A stretch of 64,000 nt of DNA from Branchipolynoe longqiensis (Eukaryota > Annelida > Polychaeta > Phyllodocida > Polynoidae): the NCBI GenBank assembly GCA_030323885.1, contig CM059189.1, forward strand, positions 44,080,634 through 44,144,633, written 5' to 3'. Under the pieces are notes generated by a model. That model was not told the DNA's origin. It saw only the letters and a program-made list of their open reading frames with translations, and ran no database searches. The position numbers were made by a program, and so were the translations under genes. Shown piece by piece: positions 31,325 through 41,880 of the stretch (position 1 is its first letter; the number at the start of each line of letters is the position of its first letter).

Positions 31325-32150
31325 TCATGGTTCAAAGTTTCTGGCATAGTGTTAATGACACAGGCCTACTCCTGTCACATGACACATTAACAACCATGGT
31401 TCAAAGATGCCGGCGCAGTGTTGATGACACAGGCCTACTCCCACCAGACACACATTAACAACCATGGTTCAAAGAAGCCGGTGCATTGTTGATTGATGAC
31501 ACAGGCCTACTCCCATCAGACACCACATTAACAACCATGGTTCAAAATTACCGGTGCAGTGTTAATGACACAAGCCTCACATCAGATGACACAATAACAA
31601 CCATGGTTCAAAGTTGCCGGCGCAGTGTTGATGACACAGGCCTCCTCTCAGACGACACATTAACAACCATGGTTCTAAGTTGCTGGTGCAGTGTTGATGA
31701 CACAGGCCTCCTGTCAGACGACACATTAACAAACACGGTTCTAAGTTGCCAATGCAGTGTTGATGACACAGACCTCCACTCAGACGACACATTAACAACC
31801 ACGGTTCAAACTTGCCAATGCAGTGTTGATGACACAGGCCTCCTGCCAGACGACACATTAACAAACACCGTTCAAAGTTTCTGGCGCAGTGTTGATGACA
31901 GAGGCCTCCTGTCAGACGACACATTAACAACCACGGTTCAAAGTTTCTGGCCCAGTGTTGATGACACAGGCCTCCTGTCAGATGACACATTAACAACCAT
32001 GGTTCAAAGTTTCCGGTGCAGTGTTGATGACACAGGCCTCCTGTCAGACGACACATTAACAACCACAGTTCAAAGTTTCCGGCACAGTCTTGATGACAGA
32101 GGCCTCCTCCCATCAGACAACACATTAACAACCGTAGTCCAAACTTGATG
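31325..32150 (+). repeat. 66-bp minisatellite
   Basis: About 12 units of GTTGATGACACAGGCCTCCT, GTCAGACGACACATTAACAA and CCACGGTTCAAAGTTTCCGG. A 220-residue plus frame (SVDDTGLLSDDTLTTMVQS-type, 22 residues per unit) and a 184-residue minus frame persist because 66 is divisible by three. The first three units have different lengths and lie out of phase, and both strands are open, so coding is unlikely. Confidence 0.93.
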
Positions 32151-32518
32151 ACACTACCCCACAGTTGAAATAAACAAAAACTCGGCGAGTCGTTGGTAGC
32201 ACTGGCCCTGTTAGCATGCAGCGTCGGACGCCGGTGGCGACATGCACGCGAATCACCAGGATTTAAAATGGCCGGCCATTACCGCGCCCATTAACAACCA
32301 GCTCCAGTAGTGTCAGCACCAGCGCACACTGAGTCAGACTTAATTAGCCGGATTACAAGTTTAGAGCCGCGACGTGTGAACGCTGGCTATTAACGGCCAG
32401 CGCGTCAAATGGAACGCAATTTTATTTAGGCACTAACTAATAAATCAGCCTGCTCTATTGGGCCACATTCCTGTGCGCACACATGATGGCGAGTTCTCGT
32501 TGCCTTTGGATAAGTTTG
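32151..32518. other. Unique GC/AT-mixed stretch
   Basis: No repeat seen; contains GCCGGC, TTAATTAGCC and GCTGGC blocks. No coding frame. Confidence 0.35.
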
Positions 32519-32578
32519 TGTGAGATATATATATATATATATATGTATAGAGAGAGAGAGAGATAGAGAGAGAGTGTG

Positions 32579-33188
32579 TGTAAAACCTCTCTAAATCGAC
32601 CGACCTTGGGACCGACTTTAAGTAGTCCATTTAGGGAGGGGGTCGGTTTAGGGAGTTAGAATATGGTTACAATGGTATTGTTGGACCCAAATAAAGCGAT
32701 CGGTATATGAATAGTGGTCGATCTGTGGAGGTGGTTGGTAAAGGCCCTGTTAGACTACAACGTAACGACGTCAGCATAGGGAGAACGTTGGAAGTATGTT
32801 CGGCATACGTTCTCCTGACGTTCCCATTACGCCGCGTGGACGTTTCCACCGGCATTAATGTGGGTCGACGTAGTGGAACGTAGTGAGCAGCGTTTGACTA
32901 ACGTCAGTTTAACATCATTGACGTTCGCCGAACCTGTACAGAACGTATGGTGAATGTAAACACTTACGTTCGAGTTACGTAGAAAGTTTTGAACAGGTTC
33001 AAAACCTTGACGCGCCCTGACGTAACACGACGTAACGTGACGTAGCTCGACATCAGTCTAACATCATTCTGACATCATCATAACGTAACCCAATGTACGT
33101 CAACGTAATGACGAAACGTGCCCACGTCAGGCTCACGTTGGCTCATTACGTCATAGTGTGACAGCGGTATAAGGGAGGTTTTACTGTA
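32579..33188 (+). mobile_element. TA-family (pogo-like) element split by a TWA foldback
   Basis: Left part TAAAACCTCTCTAAATCGAC to GGAGGTGGTTGG (to 32738) and right part GGGAGGTTTTACTG (to 33186), followed by TA. The interior is normal for the family (ACCCAAATAAAGCGATCG). Confidence 0.85.
32739..33172. mobile_element. TWA-family foldback (CTGTCACACTA type) nested in a TA element
   Basis: A 428-bp element at 32742-33169 with TAA at 32739-32741 and 33170-33172. Left terminus AGGCCCTGTTAGACTACAACG is diverged; right reads, inverted, TACCGCTGTCACACTATGACG. The interior is full of ACGT and AACGTA motifs, i.e. it is palindromic at many scales. Confidence 0.85.
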
Positions 33189-33875
33189 TAGTATACACAC
33201 TATAAAATTGATATTTGTCACTTCCTAGCCATTGAAAACCTGCCCTCCAAGTTAATATTGTAGTACAACCCTCCTCCCGATCCTATCGATATGCATATAT
33301 GCGCGCAACCATTGCACGCGCATGCGCATTACATTTAGTGGTCACATGAGGGTGGAGGGGATATTCCGATTCATTTGCAAAACAAATAAATTGTCCTGAC
33401 CACGTACATGACATGACGCTATCACTTTTGTGATGCCCACTGTTGTCCTGTCAAATCGCCCCCGCCTCCCAGCCCATGACCCTTACCCCCGCCCATGCCC
33501 CTCACCCACGCCCCCCCCCGACCATGCACCTTACCCACGCCCCCGCCCACGCGCCAAGCTTCGCGCCACCTACCGGCGTTACGCACATACAAGTCTGACC
33601 CAGATTTACCTCAACTAAAAAGATCGGATATTGAACGCATGATTTATCACCCAGTTAAGGGGGCCGTCCAAAGTTATCAACATTTTCATTTCTACCCCCC
33701 CCCCCTCCAAGTAGTACACATCAACATTTTACTACAGACCCAGAGTTGAGTTGCCGCCTCCCATTTTGTGATATCATGGGATTCAAACCCCCATATTTGA
33801 ACCTTGGTTGAGTGAAATCAATAACTTAAAAATGTACATGTGTCACTACCTAGCCTGGTGTAAATATCTTCGGGG
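33189..33875. other. Unique stretch with C-rich patches
   Basis: CCCACGCCCC-type repeats at about 33463-33555. No gene recognised. Confidence 0.4.
33562..33576 (-). promoter_or_regulatory. CTCF-like motif
   Basis: On the minus strand CCGGTAGGTGGCGCG fits the core at 13 of 15 positions. Confidence 0.3.
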
Positions 33876-34130
33876 TGATACAAAATGGGAAATATATTGC
33901 CTAGCGCAGGATTCGAACTCACATGTCTTGCTATTCCAGGGCTAGTGTGCGACACTACAGCTGGCCAGCATTGAAAACAAGCCTGAATACCCAGGCTTAT
34001 ATGCTATGGACAGTATAAATACAGCCTCAATTTAAAAAAAACCTATTACATTACCTAGACACCCTGATGCAATCATCATATCCACACCTACATCACTCTC
34101 TATGTGGCTCGTTGCAAGAAGCCAATACAG
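33876..34130 (-). mobile_element. T2 SINE interrupted by a T3 tail fragment
   Basis: T2 head on the minus strand at 33876-33965 (GGATTCGAACTCACATG; GCTAGTGTGCGACACTAC) and T2 5' flank at about 34050-34130 (CCTAGACACCCTGATGCAAT). Between them is GAAAACAAGCCTGAATACCC and GGCTTATATG, the T3 3' hairpin, plus an A-run. Confidence 0.65.
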
Positions 34131-35034
34131 TGTACTACAGCGCCAATAAATAAATAAATAAATCGCCGAAAAATCATTTTATTCAATGCTAAAAGTCGTA
34201 CCATACGGACGACCCCCCCCCCCCCTCTCCTCGCTGTCGTACGCTTTGTACGGCCGCGAAAATGTTGACAACTTGGTGTGTGTGTGTGGGGGGGGGGGGT
34301 GACAGTACTTTCTTGTCAAAGGTATGTTGGCGCTGGCGTTTGTATTGACATCACTTTTTAATGATTAAAAAAGAAGGGATGTTTACCCTGTGCTCGCCCC
34401 GACCTCATTGAAGGCAGCTTAAGACTTTGTTTACCATTCAATGTTGCATCAATGTCGAACAGTTTAGAGGGGTTTTCAATTAGCATATGTCCGGATTATT
34501 CAAAATGTTCGCCAAGAGTGTACTCTGAACAGTTCCAAATGTTCACGCAAATTATGCAGACTGTCAGAGTCTGTACACACGTGAAGATATGGAATTCACG
34601 GGTCTTTCAAGGCTACTTCAAGGCTTTTCAAGGCTGTGTTTGATAGGAATTCAAGACGATTTTCATTTGGATTTCAGGAACAAAACCACAATGGCGAATG
34701 ACGATTTCGGACTAGATTAGATCAGTGGACAGTTTAATGGAATGCAAGGCTTTTCCAGACTAATTACCCAAAATAGGTTAAATTCAAGGTTTTTTAAGCC
34801 CTTGAAATGGGACAAATGAAGTTGGAAGACTTTTCAAGACTTTCCAGGACCCCCACGGACCCCTCTTTCTCTCACTTTCTCTCTCTTTCTCCCTCTCTCT
34901 CGTGAATATGTTTTAAATTGGTAGCATAAAGATAGCAATGGGAGGTAGAATTAAGAATGATGGCGCAGGTATAAAACAGCCTGAGGGGTTGGCGAAACGC
35001 CGAGGTGCCCCCCCCCCCCCATCCCCCATCGTCT
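34131..35034. other. Unique stretch with low-complexity patches
   Basis: AATA run (34145-34163), C-run (about 34213-34225), GT/G run (34276-34300), and a TTCAAGGCTTTTCAAGGC region at about 34605-34855 resembling repeat debris. CTCTTTCT repeats at 34863-34902. No gene. Confidence 0.45.
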
Positions 35035-35035
35035 C

Positions 35036-36715
35036 CCGACGTCTACCAGGCGTCTAGGTGCAGCAACAGGACCCGGTCTACTAACACCGCACCGACCAGA
35101 TTCCCTTAAAAAACAGGACCCGGTCTACTAACACCTCAGCAACCAGACTCCAGTCAAAACAGGACCCGGTCTACTAACACCTCACCGACCAGATTACTAT
35201 CAAAACAGGACCCGGTCCACTAACACCTCACCAACTAGACTCCAGTCAAAACAGGACCCGGTCTACTAATACCTCACCAACCAGACTCCAGTCAAAACAG
35301 GACCCGGTCTACTAACACCTCACTGTCCAGACTCCGGTCAAAACAGGACCCGGTCTAATAACACCTCACCGACCAGACACCCGTCAAAACAGGACCCAGT
35401 CTACTAACACCTTACCAACCAGATTACTATCAAAACAGGACCCAGTCTAATAACACCTCACCGACCAGACACCCGTCAAAACAGGAGCCGGTCTACTAAC
35501 ACCGTACCGACCAGATTACTATCAAAACAGGACCCGGCCTAATAACACCTCACCAACCAGACACCCGTCAAAACAGGAGCCGGTCTACTAACACCTTACC
35601 GACCAGATTACTATCAAAACAGGACCCGGTCTAATAACACCTCACCAACCAGACTCCAGTCAAAACAGGACCCGGTCTACTAACACCTCACTGACAAGAC
35701 TCCTGTCAAAACAGGACCTGGTCTACTAACACCTAACCAACCAGACTCCAGTCAAAACAGGTCCCGGTCTACTAACACCTCACCGACCAGACACCCGTCA
35801 AAAGAGGACCCAGTCTACTAACACCTCACAGACAGGACACCCCTCGAAATAGGACTTGGTCTACTAACACCTCACCGACCAGACTCCGGTCAAACCAGGG
35901 CCCAGTCTACTACCACCTCATTGACCAGACTCCTGTCAAAACAGGACCCGGTCTACTAACACCTCACCGACCAGATTACTATCAAAACAGGACCCGGTCT
36001 AGTAACACCTCACCAACCAGACTCCAGTCAAAACAGGACCCGGTCTACTAACACCTCACCGACCAAACTCCCGTCAAAACAGGACCCAGTCTACTAACAC
36101 CTCACCAACCAGACTCCAGTCAAAACAGGACCCGGTCTACTAACACCTCACCATCCAGACTCCAGTCAAAACAGGACCCGGTCTAATAACACCTCACTGA
36201 CCAGACACCATTCAAAACAGGACCCAGTCTACTAACACCTTACCAACCAGATTACTATCAAAACAGGACCCGGTCTAATAACACCTCACCAACCAGACTC
36301 CATTCAAAACAGGACCCGGTCTACCAACACCTCACCGATCAGACTCCCGTCAAAACAGGACCCGGTCTACTAACACCTAACCAATGAGACTCCAGTCAAA
36401 ACAGGGCCTGGTCTACTAACACCTCACTGACCAGACACCCTTCAAAACAGGACCCGGTCTACTAACACCTCACAGACAGGACACCCCTCGAAACAGGACC
36501 TGGTCTACTAACACCTCACCGATCAGACTCCCGTCAAAACAGGGCCCAGTCTACTACCACCTCATTGACCAGACTCCCGTCAAAACAGGACCCGTTCTAC
36601 TAACACCTCACCGACCAGACTCTGGTCAAAACAGGGCCCCATCTACTAACACCTCATTGACCAGACTCCCGTCAAAACAGGACCCGGTCTACTAACACCA
36701 CACCGACCAGACACC
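35036..36715 (+). repeat. 47-bp minisatellite, about 35 units
   Basis: Unit CCGGTCTACTAACACCTCAC, CGACCAGACTCCCGTCAAAA and CAGGACC. Variants recur in sets: ATTACTATC versus CTCCAGTC versus ACACCCGTC, and CTACTAAC versus CTAATAAC. This implies multi-unit higher-order copying. Unit length 47 destroys long frames, unlike the 57- and 66-bp arrays. Confidence 0.96.
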
Positions 36716-36745
36716 CCCCCCCCAAACACTCAGTGTGTGATGAGG

Positions 36746-36890
36746 GCTTTACATCCTAGCAGCATCTAGGGCCACATCGGGATGGATATCGACGTGATAG
36801 TACTGTATCTATAGTGCCATCCCGTATGGCCAGCACCCGTGATACGATACCCAGCTCAGTTGCATTATCCTGATGCTGAGCTGAGCTGGT
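36746..36890 (-). mobile_element. Diverged T1 SINE fragment
   Basis: GGGCTTTACATCCTAGCAGC, CATCGGGATGGATATCGAC and TTGCATTATCCTGATGCTGA. Confidence 0.65.
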
Positions 36891-36913
36891 GGTGTAAACT
36901 GAAGCTGTGACCC

Positions 36914-37081
36914 GGCGTCAGAGATGATAGTGGTTTCAGGCAACAACAAAAAAGCGCAAATCAAGAAAAGATTATTATCCCGACAGCAAATTTCCGTTTA
37001 CACCTATATAAAAAATGCCCCCAGGCTGTGATAAAACCCGGAAATCGGCTTAAAAAACGGAAAAATGTCATCCCTGGGCGT
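36914..37081. mobile_element. K-family element, short diverged copy
   Basis: 158 bp at 36919-37076, left CAGAGATGATAGTGGT, right ATGTCATCCCTG, flanked by GGCGT on both sides. Keeps CCCGGAAATC near the right end. Confidence 0.7.
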
Positions 37082-37320
37082 GCTGGATATACATCTAGTC
37101 TGTACGGAGGCACCAGCGGAAATCGAAATACCAGTAGTGCATAGCTTCCTAAATGTGTACCTCAATAAATGATGAATGTGTGATAGCTTTCCAAATAAAT
37201 AACCAAAAATTTAACAAATTAATCAAATTTTTATAATGAAATTTTCTAATAGGCAGTAAGAAACAATATTTACCGCTTATTTCTTAATATGACCGGGGGA
37301 GGAGGGATTAAAATAATAGA
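37082..37320. other. AT-rich unique spacer
   Basis: No feature recognised. Confidence 0.3.
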
Positions 37321-37511
37321 CAGTAAAACCTCTCGAACTGACCACCTCCAGAGATCGACCACTCCCCTATATCGATAGCTTTATTTGGGTCCCAAACGAT
37401 CACCCATACAATAGCATTGTAACGATAAAAAGACTCCCATAACCGACCATCTCCCTAAATAGACCATTTAAATTTGGGCCCAAGGTCGGTCGATTTAGAG
37501 AGGTTTTACTG
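37321..37511 (-). mobile_element. TA-family (pogo-like) element, full length
   Basis: 191 bp, CAGTAAAACCTCTCGAACTG to TTTAGAGAGGTTTTACTG. Opposite internal orientation to 17945. The left target dinucleotide is GA instead of TA. Confidence 0.85.
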
Positions 37512-37571
37512 TAAATTGACCAAAACATGGCAACGCACGTCAACGCACCGCACTTGTCTTTCAACACTATG

Positions 37572-38273
37572 TAAATGCCCTGTCACACTACGACGTATGG
37601 CGGAGGGGTGCGCGTAACATGTTGAAATACATTTCAAATCAAAATAGGTTGGCATACACTGCGAGGGATAAAAATGGGCGGTCACACAACGTACACACAA
37701 CGTATGTAACGTATGCAGAATGTATCTCTGACCTATTGAGAGCGTTCATGTGCCTTACAAAATGTTCGCAAAACGTTCGCATACGCTGACGGTACGCTAA
37801 CCAATGTTACGTACATTACTCCATCGCTAGAAATACAGCGCATACGTTAAGTACGCTGGAGATACGGCAGGCATATGTTCGAAGTATGTTTGGAGTACGT
37901 TATGCATCTGTTGGCAGTACGAGGACTGCACGTTCCCAACAGGCTGAACGTATGGCTAACGTGTTCCAACCTATCCCAACCTACACCTAACATGTGCATA
38001 ACGTATGCCGATGTATGCCAAGCATACACCAAGCATATGAGAAAAGTATGAGCCATATGGCGACATACATTGAACATTTTGAACATGCACAAAAATTGTT
38101 GTGCGGCTCGACCTACGCCGACCTATGACGCCGTATACCAAGCATACTCGACGTATGCCCAATGTATACGTAATGTATGACACCATATGCCGACGTGTTG
38201 GTAGAAAATTGCATACATCGGCATACGCTAAGGCCATAAGTCGTAGTGTGACAGCCCCTTAAAGTGAATACAT
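37572..38273. mobile_element. TWA-family foldback (CTGTCACACTACGAC type), largest copy
   Basis: A 696-bp element at 37575-38270 with TAA at 37572-37574 and 38271-38273. Termini CTGTCACACTACGAC are perfect inverses. The interior is a mesh of GTATGC, GCATAC and ACGT motifs in both orientations. No coding frame beyond chance. Confidence 0.88.
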
Positions 38274-38525
38274 CAGCTTTTCTTATGGTGAAGGTTTTTG
38301 TGGAGTTTTTTCCCTCCCCTCCCTGAGTGAGCATACCCGTCACTTTGACCCTGGAACCGAGTGACGTCTGGAGGCAATCCAACTCCAGGTGCTGGCCTGG
38401 TGCGTTATGTCATGACCGCCCCACAATGCATCACTCACGCACTGAACAATAGGCGTACGAAAAAGTCAATGAAAGCACTCACACCCATGCCCACACCCAC
38501 AACACATACATCAGACCATGTTGGT
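38274..38525. other. Unique spacer
   Basis: No feature recognised. Confidence 0.3.
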
Positions 38526-38808
38526 AGATCGTGAGTTCGAACCCTGGTCGAGTCAAACCAATGACTTAAAAATGTATACTTGCCGCTTCCTAGCCTGGCG
38601 GTCGGCATTATTAGGATAGGGCAAGGACTGGTTGGCTCAGTATCAGGATAATGTGACTGAGTGGGATATCAGTTCATGGTGCTGCTGGCCTGGTGTCCTA
38701 GTGGGGCAGCACTATAAAGTCGCCATGAGTGCGCACTGCCACAAGTCGGTACCCGTCCTGATGTGACCTTAGATGTTGCTAGGTCGTAAAACAACAACAA
38801 ACAAACAT
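38526..38808 (+). mobile_element. T1 SINE starting at the B box
   Basis: GTGAGTTCGAACCCTGGTCG to CGTAAAACAACAACAAACAA. Confidence 0.9.
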
Positions 38809-38884
38809 ACATCAGACGTGGTGGCTGAATCAGTAAGGGAGCTTAGCTGGCTTCCTGTGGGCAAAGTCAGGCGTTCGAAACCAG

Positions 38885-39215
38885 TTAAAGCTGCATAGTC
38901 CGATGAAATCATCAAATTTTCAAAAACAAAACAATGATCTAAATTTGATTCTACATATCTAGCTTAGATACTAATGCACTTATTAAGCATTTGTCGCCAC
39001 ACAGAAGGGAATAGTGAGGCAATTGATTAGATCATGTTACTGCAGAATGCTATGGTGTCAGAGTTTTGGCAAGTTGCACTTCAAATATCTCAAAAGTTAG
39101 CCACTTCAAATAAAAGTTACTTCAAGCTAAAGTAAGGTACATTATAACAATCAACCTAATGTATTTATCTCAGAAAAATTCTGAAACTCAAAACCATCGG
39201 ACTGTGCAACTTTAA
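38885..39215 (+). mobile_element. TTAA-family element, full length
   Basis: 323 bp at 38889-39211 between TTAA and TTAA. AGCTGCATAGTCCGATGAAA left, CATCGGACTGTGCAACT right. The right TTAA directly abuts a T1 fragment. Confidence 0.88.
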
Positions 39216-39580
39216 ATCAATAACTTTGAAAAATGGACACTGGTCGCTACCCAGCCTGGCGCTTAGCATTAATAGGATAGGACAAGGACTCTGTGTCAGG
39301 ATAATATGACTGAGTGGGATATCAGGTAATGGTGCCAGCCTGGGCCCATATTCACGATGCGGTGTTAGCTTACACTCGGTGTGTTTGCACTCCTTGTGTA
39401 CTGAGTTTTCGCCGCTAACCCAGAAATCCCGGCCAAAACCAGTTTTGGCTCGCTAACACCGCATCATGAATACGGCCCCTGGTGTCATTGGGACAGCACT
39501 ATAAAGTCACCTTGAGTGTGCACTGTCATACGTCGGTACCCGCCGTGATATTACCTTAGATGTTGCTAGGATGTAAACCC
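39216..39580 (+). mobile_element. T1 SINE split by a small foldback
   Basis: T1 body from CCAGCCTGGCGCTTAGCATT to GGTGCCAGCCTGG, then resumes GGTGTCATTGGGACAGCACT and ends in GATGTTGCTAGGATGTAAAC. Confidence 0.82.
39351..39483. mobile_element. Foldback (GATGCGGTGTTAGC termini) inside T1
   Basis: Left GGGCCCATATTCACGATGCG and GTGTTAGC; right GCTAACACCGCATCATGAAT and ACGGCCCC. It shares the GGCCATAT-GGTGTTAGC style, and an inner TTTTCGCCGCTAACCCAGAA, with the large palindrome at 46434-47144. CCTGG on both sides could be its target duplication. Confidence 0.75.
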
Positions 39581-39830
39581 CTCCCCCCCCAAAAGACACT
39601 CTCCATCTCACAGACACATTCACTCACCCTCGCACTCTCACAAATGAACTCTTACAAACTATCACATACTCCCACCACCCACATGGCCAAGTCGACAGCT
39701 AGTTTTTTAAATCAAATCCAACCTTTGAATAATAGCAATACCACACGGGGACATTTCTGAATCTACTCAACAGAACTAGTATAGATATAGCCGCCAAGTA
39801 AAGGATTAAAACAGTATGTCCTGGTTTTCA
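39581..39830. other. Unique spacer
   Basis: CTCACAGACACATTCACTCA-type simple repeat near 39608-39680; no gene. Confidence 0.35.
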
Positions 39831-39831
39831 C

Positions 39832-40336
39832 ATGCCGGTGTCGCAGTTTGAGCGCCCCGCCAGTTTGAGCGCCCTTCTGTTGCTTCTGCGCATGTGCGGA
39901 TAGAGACAACATTAAAACCACCCTAACTATCACAGTAATTTGTGATTTGTGGTGCTTTGAAAGCAAATTTCTCTTGTTTCTATTAAATAGTTCAGATCTT
40001 TCTCTACAATTTCACATTCAGCTTTTGTATAAATAGCCAAGTGGAAGTTCTTGAATTTATTTTGCGAAAATAGTTTTTGAGGCCATGATCTGGTAAGGCT
40101 AACACTGGCACTGACACTCAGAATATCCCAACTTTCACTATTATCTCTGTTTTAATACTTTCAGAGTAAATTGCTCTTAGGTTACATTAAATACTTCAGA
40201 TCTTCCTCTTCAATTGCGCATTAAGATATTTTTAATTGATCCAATGAAAGCTTTTAAATCTATTTTACAAAAAAAGTATACAACCACTGGCAGGGCGCTC
40301 AAACTGGCAGGGCGCTCAAACTGCGACACCGGGCAT
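39832..40336. mobile_element. Foldback with duplicated CAGTTTGAGCGCCC termini
   Basis: About 505 bp. Each 48-bp arm contains CAGTTTGAGCGCCC twice in direct orientation, preceded by GGTGTCG. The interior holds a direct duplication (TTCAGATCTT-CTCTTCAATT type at about 39990 and 40196). No transposase. Family not recognised. Confidence 0.8.
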
Positions 40337-40537
40337 TCTTTTAAAATGCAGTGGTGGTGGTGGTAATGGATACCTTTCATGAGCCATTTCTCTCGCTATA
40401 CACTTGGTGGCAGCACCCGTTCCCGGTCCAAGTCGACCATAGAAGGGTGTAGGTGTGTGTATGTTGGTGGTGTGTGGAGGTGTGTGGTGGAGGTGTAAGT
40501 GTGTGGTGGGGGTGTAAGTGTGTGGTGGTACTTGAGG
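40337..40537 (+). repeat. GGTGTGTGGTGG G-rich repeat
   Basis: GGTGTAAGTGTGTGGTGG units at about 40443-40535, preceded by GTGGTGGTGG. Confidence 0.8.
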
Positions 40538-40937
40538 TACACTGGTGAAGACCAGCCTTTTATAAAAACGGTCGAAAAATCGGGCTAATGAACTGAGTCT
40601 TTATGAGAGCCTAAGTTCACAATCTAAGAAGCAACATTTATTCTTTGTTTTGGTCTTCAGATTTACCCGCTACTTTTGAGTTGGAAAATATAATAAAAGA
40701 TATACTTTAATGCAATATAAAAGTGAAATCGACGGCGTTCTCTCGCCGCCATCTTGTCTTTTTGCATTCTCTCCCATTTCACCAACTCTGTGCTGATATA
40801 AGTAACGATTTGACACTGGTGCAAGGCATTCTACTTCTTGTTCCATACTAAAGCTATTTTCGCCCGTATTTAGACCATGTTGTCGTTCACTCCTGTACTG
40901 GAAGTACGGGGTGAATCTTTTATCTAGGGTATTATTA
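40538..40937. other. Unique AT-rich stretch with YY1-like site
   Basis: No repeat recognised. CGGCGTTCTCTCGCCG forms a small hairpin beside the YY1-like motif. Confidence 0.4.
40745..40756 (-). promoter_or_regulatory. YY1-like motif
   Basis: GCCGCCATCTTG is the full YY1 consensus on the complement. In animals it clusters near transcription starts, but no transcript is evident here. Confidence 0.3.
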
Positions 40938-41225
40938 GGTGTGTGTCATGGGGCGTAGGGGGTATAGGTGTGTGTGGTGGGGGTTTAGGTCTGGGGTGGG
41001 GGGTGTAGATGTGTGGTGGAGGTTTAGGGATGCTAAAGATTGTGAGGTGCCGCTCTGCAAGACACCCCTACACCTCCACCACAAACCACCTACTCCCCTA
41101 CCACACACACCGTCAACCCCCACAACACACACCTACATGCCCACCACATCCCTACACCCCACTAAATCCATAAGCCCCCACCACACACCTCTAAATCCCC
41201 ATACACCCCCCAAAATCCTCACACT
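40938..41225. repeat. Inverted G-rich/C-rich minisatellite foldback
   Basis: Left arm (to about 41030) is GGTGTGTGTGGTGGGGGTTTA-like; right arm (from about 41063) is the C-rich complement CCCCTACACCTCCACCACA. About 33 bp of non-repeat loop lies between. Long hairpin expected on each strand. Confidence 0.8.
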
Positions 41226-41719
41226 TGATAGTAGAACTTAGAAGGAACTTCTTCTATCCAACCAAAGCATTACAGAGACCGGCATGGTAGGCCATCTGAC
41301 GAGAGAGTCATGCAAACTGAAAGGTCCCCCATTGTAGCAGTAGTATTAATAAAATCAGGGCGGGTTTTAGTTCAATACAGAACAGTTTTTAAATAACAAA
41401 TTCAATCATGACATTGACTTAGTTCAATACAGAACATTGTTTAATATAAAGGTGTTAGTAGTAATGGTAGTAATACAAAAAAATAGAAAAGAATTAGACA
41501 GCATTCGAAATAAGGTTTATCCGCTTGTCCGAGTCAAGTGAGAGTAGGCAGACAAGGAGAACAAGGCTTGAGTTTTCCCGTTGGACAAATGAAAACAAGT
41601 GATCAAGCAAACTTTAGTCAACAATAAAAATACCCATTTGATTTAATTGAATAGTGATTCTTCCTTTTTTCTTCTTTAAATTAGGTGAAAGAAAATGGCC
41701 AGTCAAACTCAAATGATGC
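41226..41719. other. Unique stretch
   Basis: AGTTCAATACAGAACA occurs twice (about 41371 and 41421). No gene recognised. Confidence 0.35.
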
Positions 41720-41721
41720 TA

Positions 41722-41880
41722 TTGGTTGGTTGGTTGTTGGAGTTTCACGTCCTCGCAACATCTGAGATCATATCAGGACGGGTACCGACTTGTGGGAAAT
41801 CAGGCCGCTAGCACCATGATCCGATATCCCACTCAGTCACATTATCCTGACACTGATCTAACCAGTCTTTGCCCTGTGAA
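41722..41880 (-). mobile_element. T1 SINE, tail half with deletion
   Basis: GGTTGGTTGGTTGTTGGAG to AACCAGTCTTTGCCCTGTG; deletion between CGACTTGTGG and GAAATCAGGCC as in the 18304 copy. Confidence 0.85.

Noticed and set aside
31486..32148. 220-residue repeat protein with 22-residue units
   Set aside because: A 66-bp minisatellite; first units are out of phase and the opposite strand is equally open.
35036..36715. CRISPR-like array
   Set aside because: Repeats are contiguous 47-bp units with no unique spacers, in a eukaryotic context.
40938..41030. Telomere-like G-rich repeat
   Set aside because: Units contain GGTTTAGG by chance but no TTAGGG array, and the strand flips within 100 bp.
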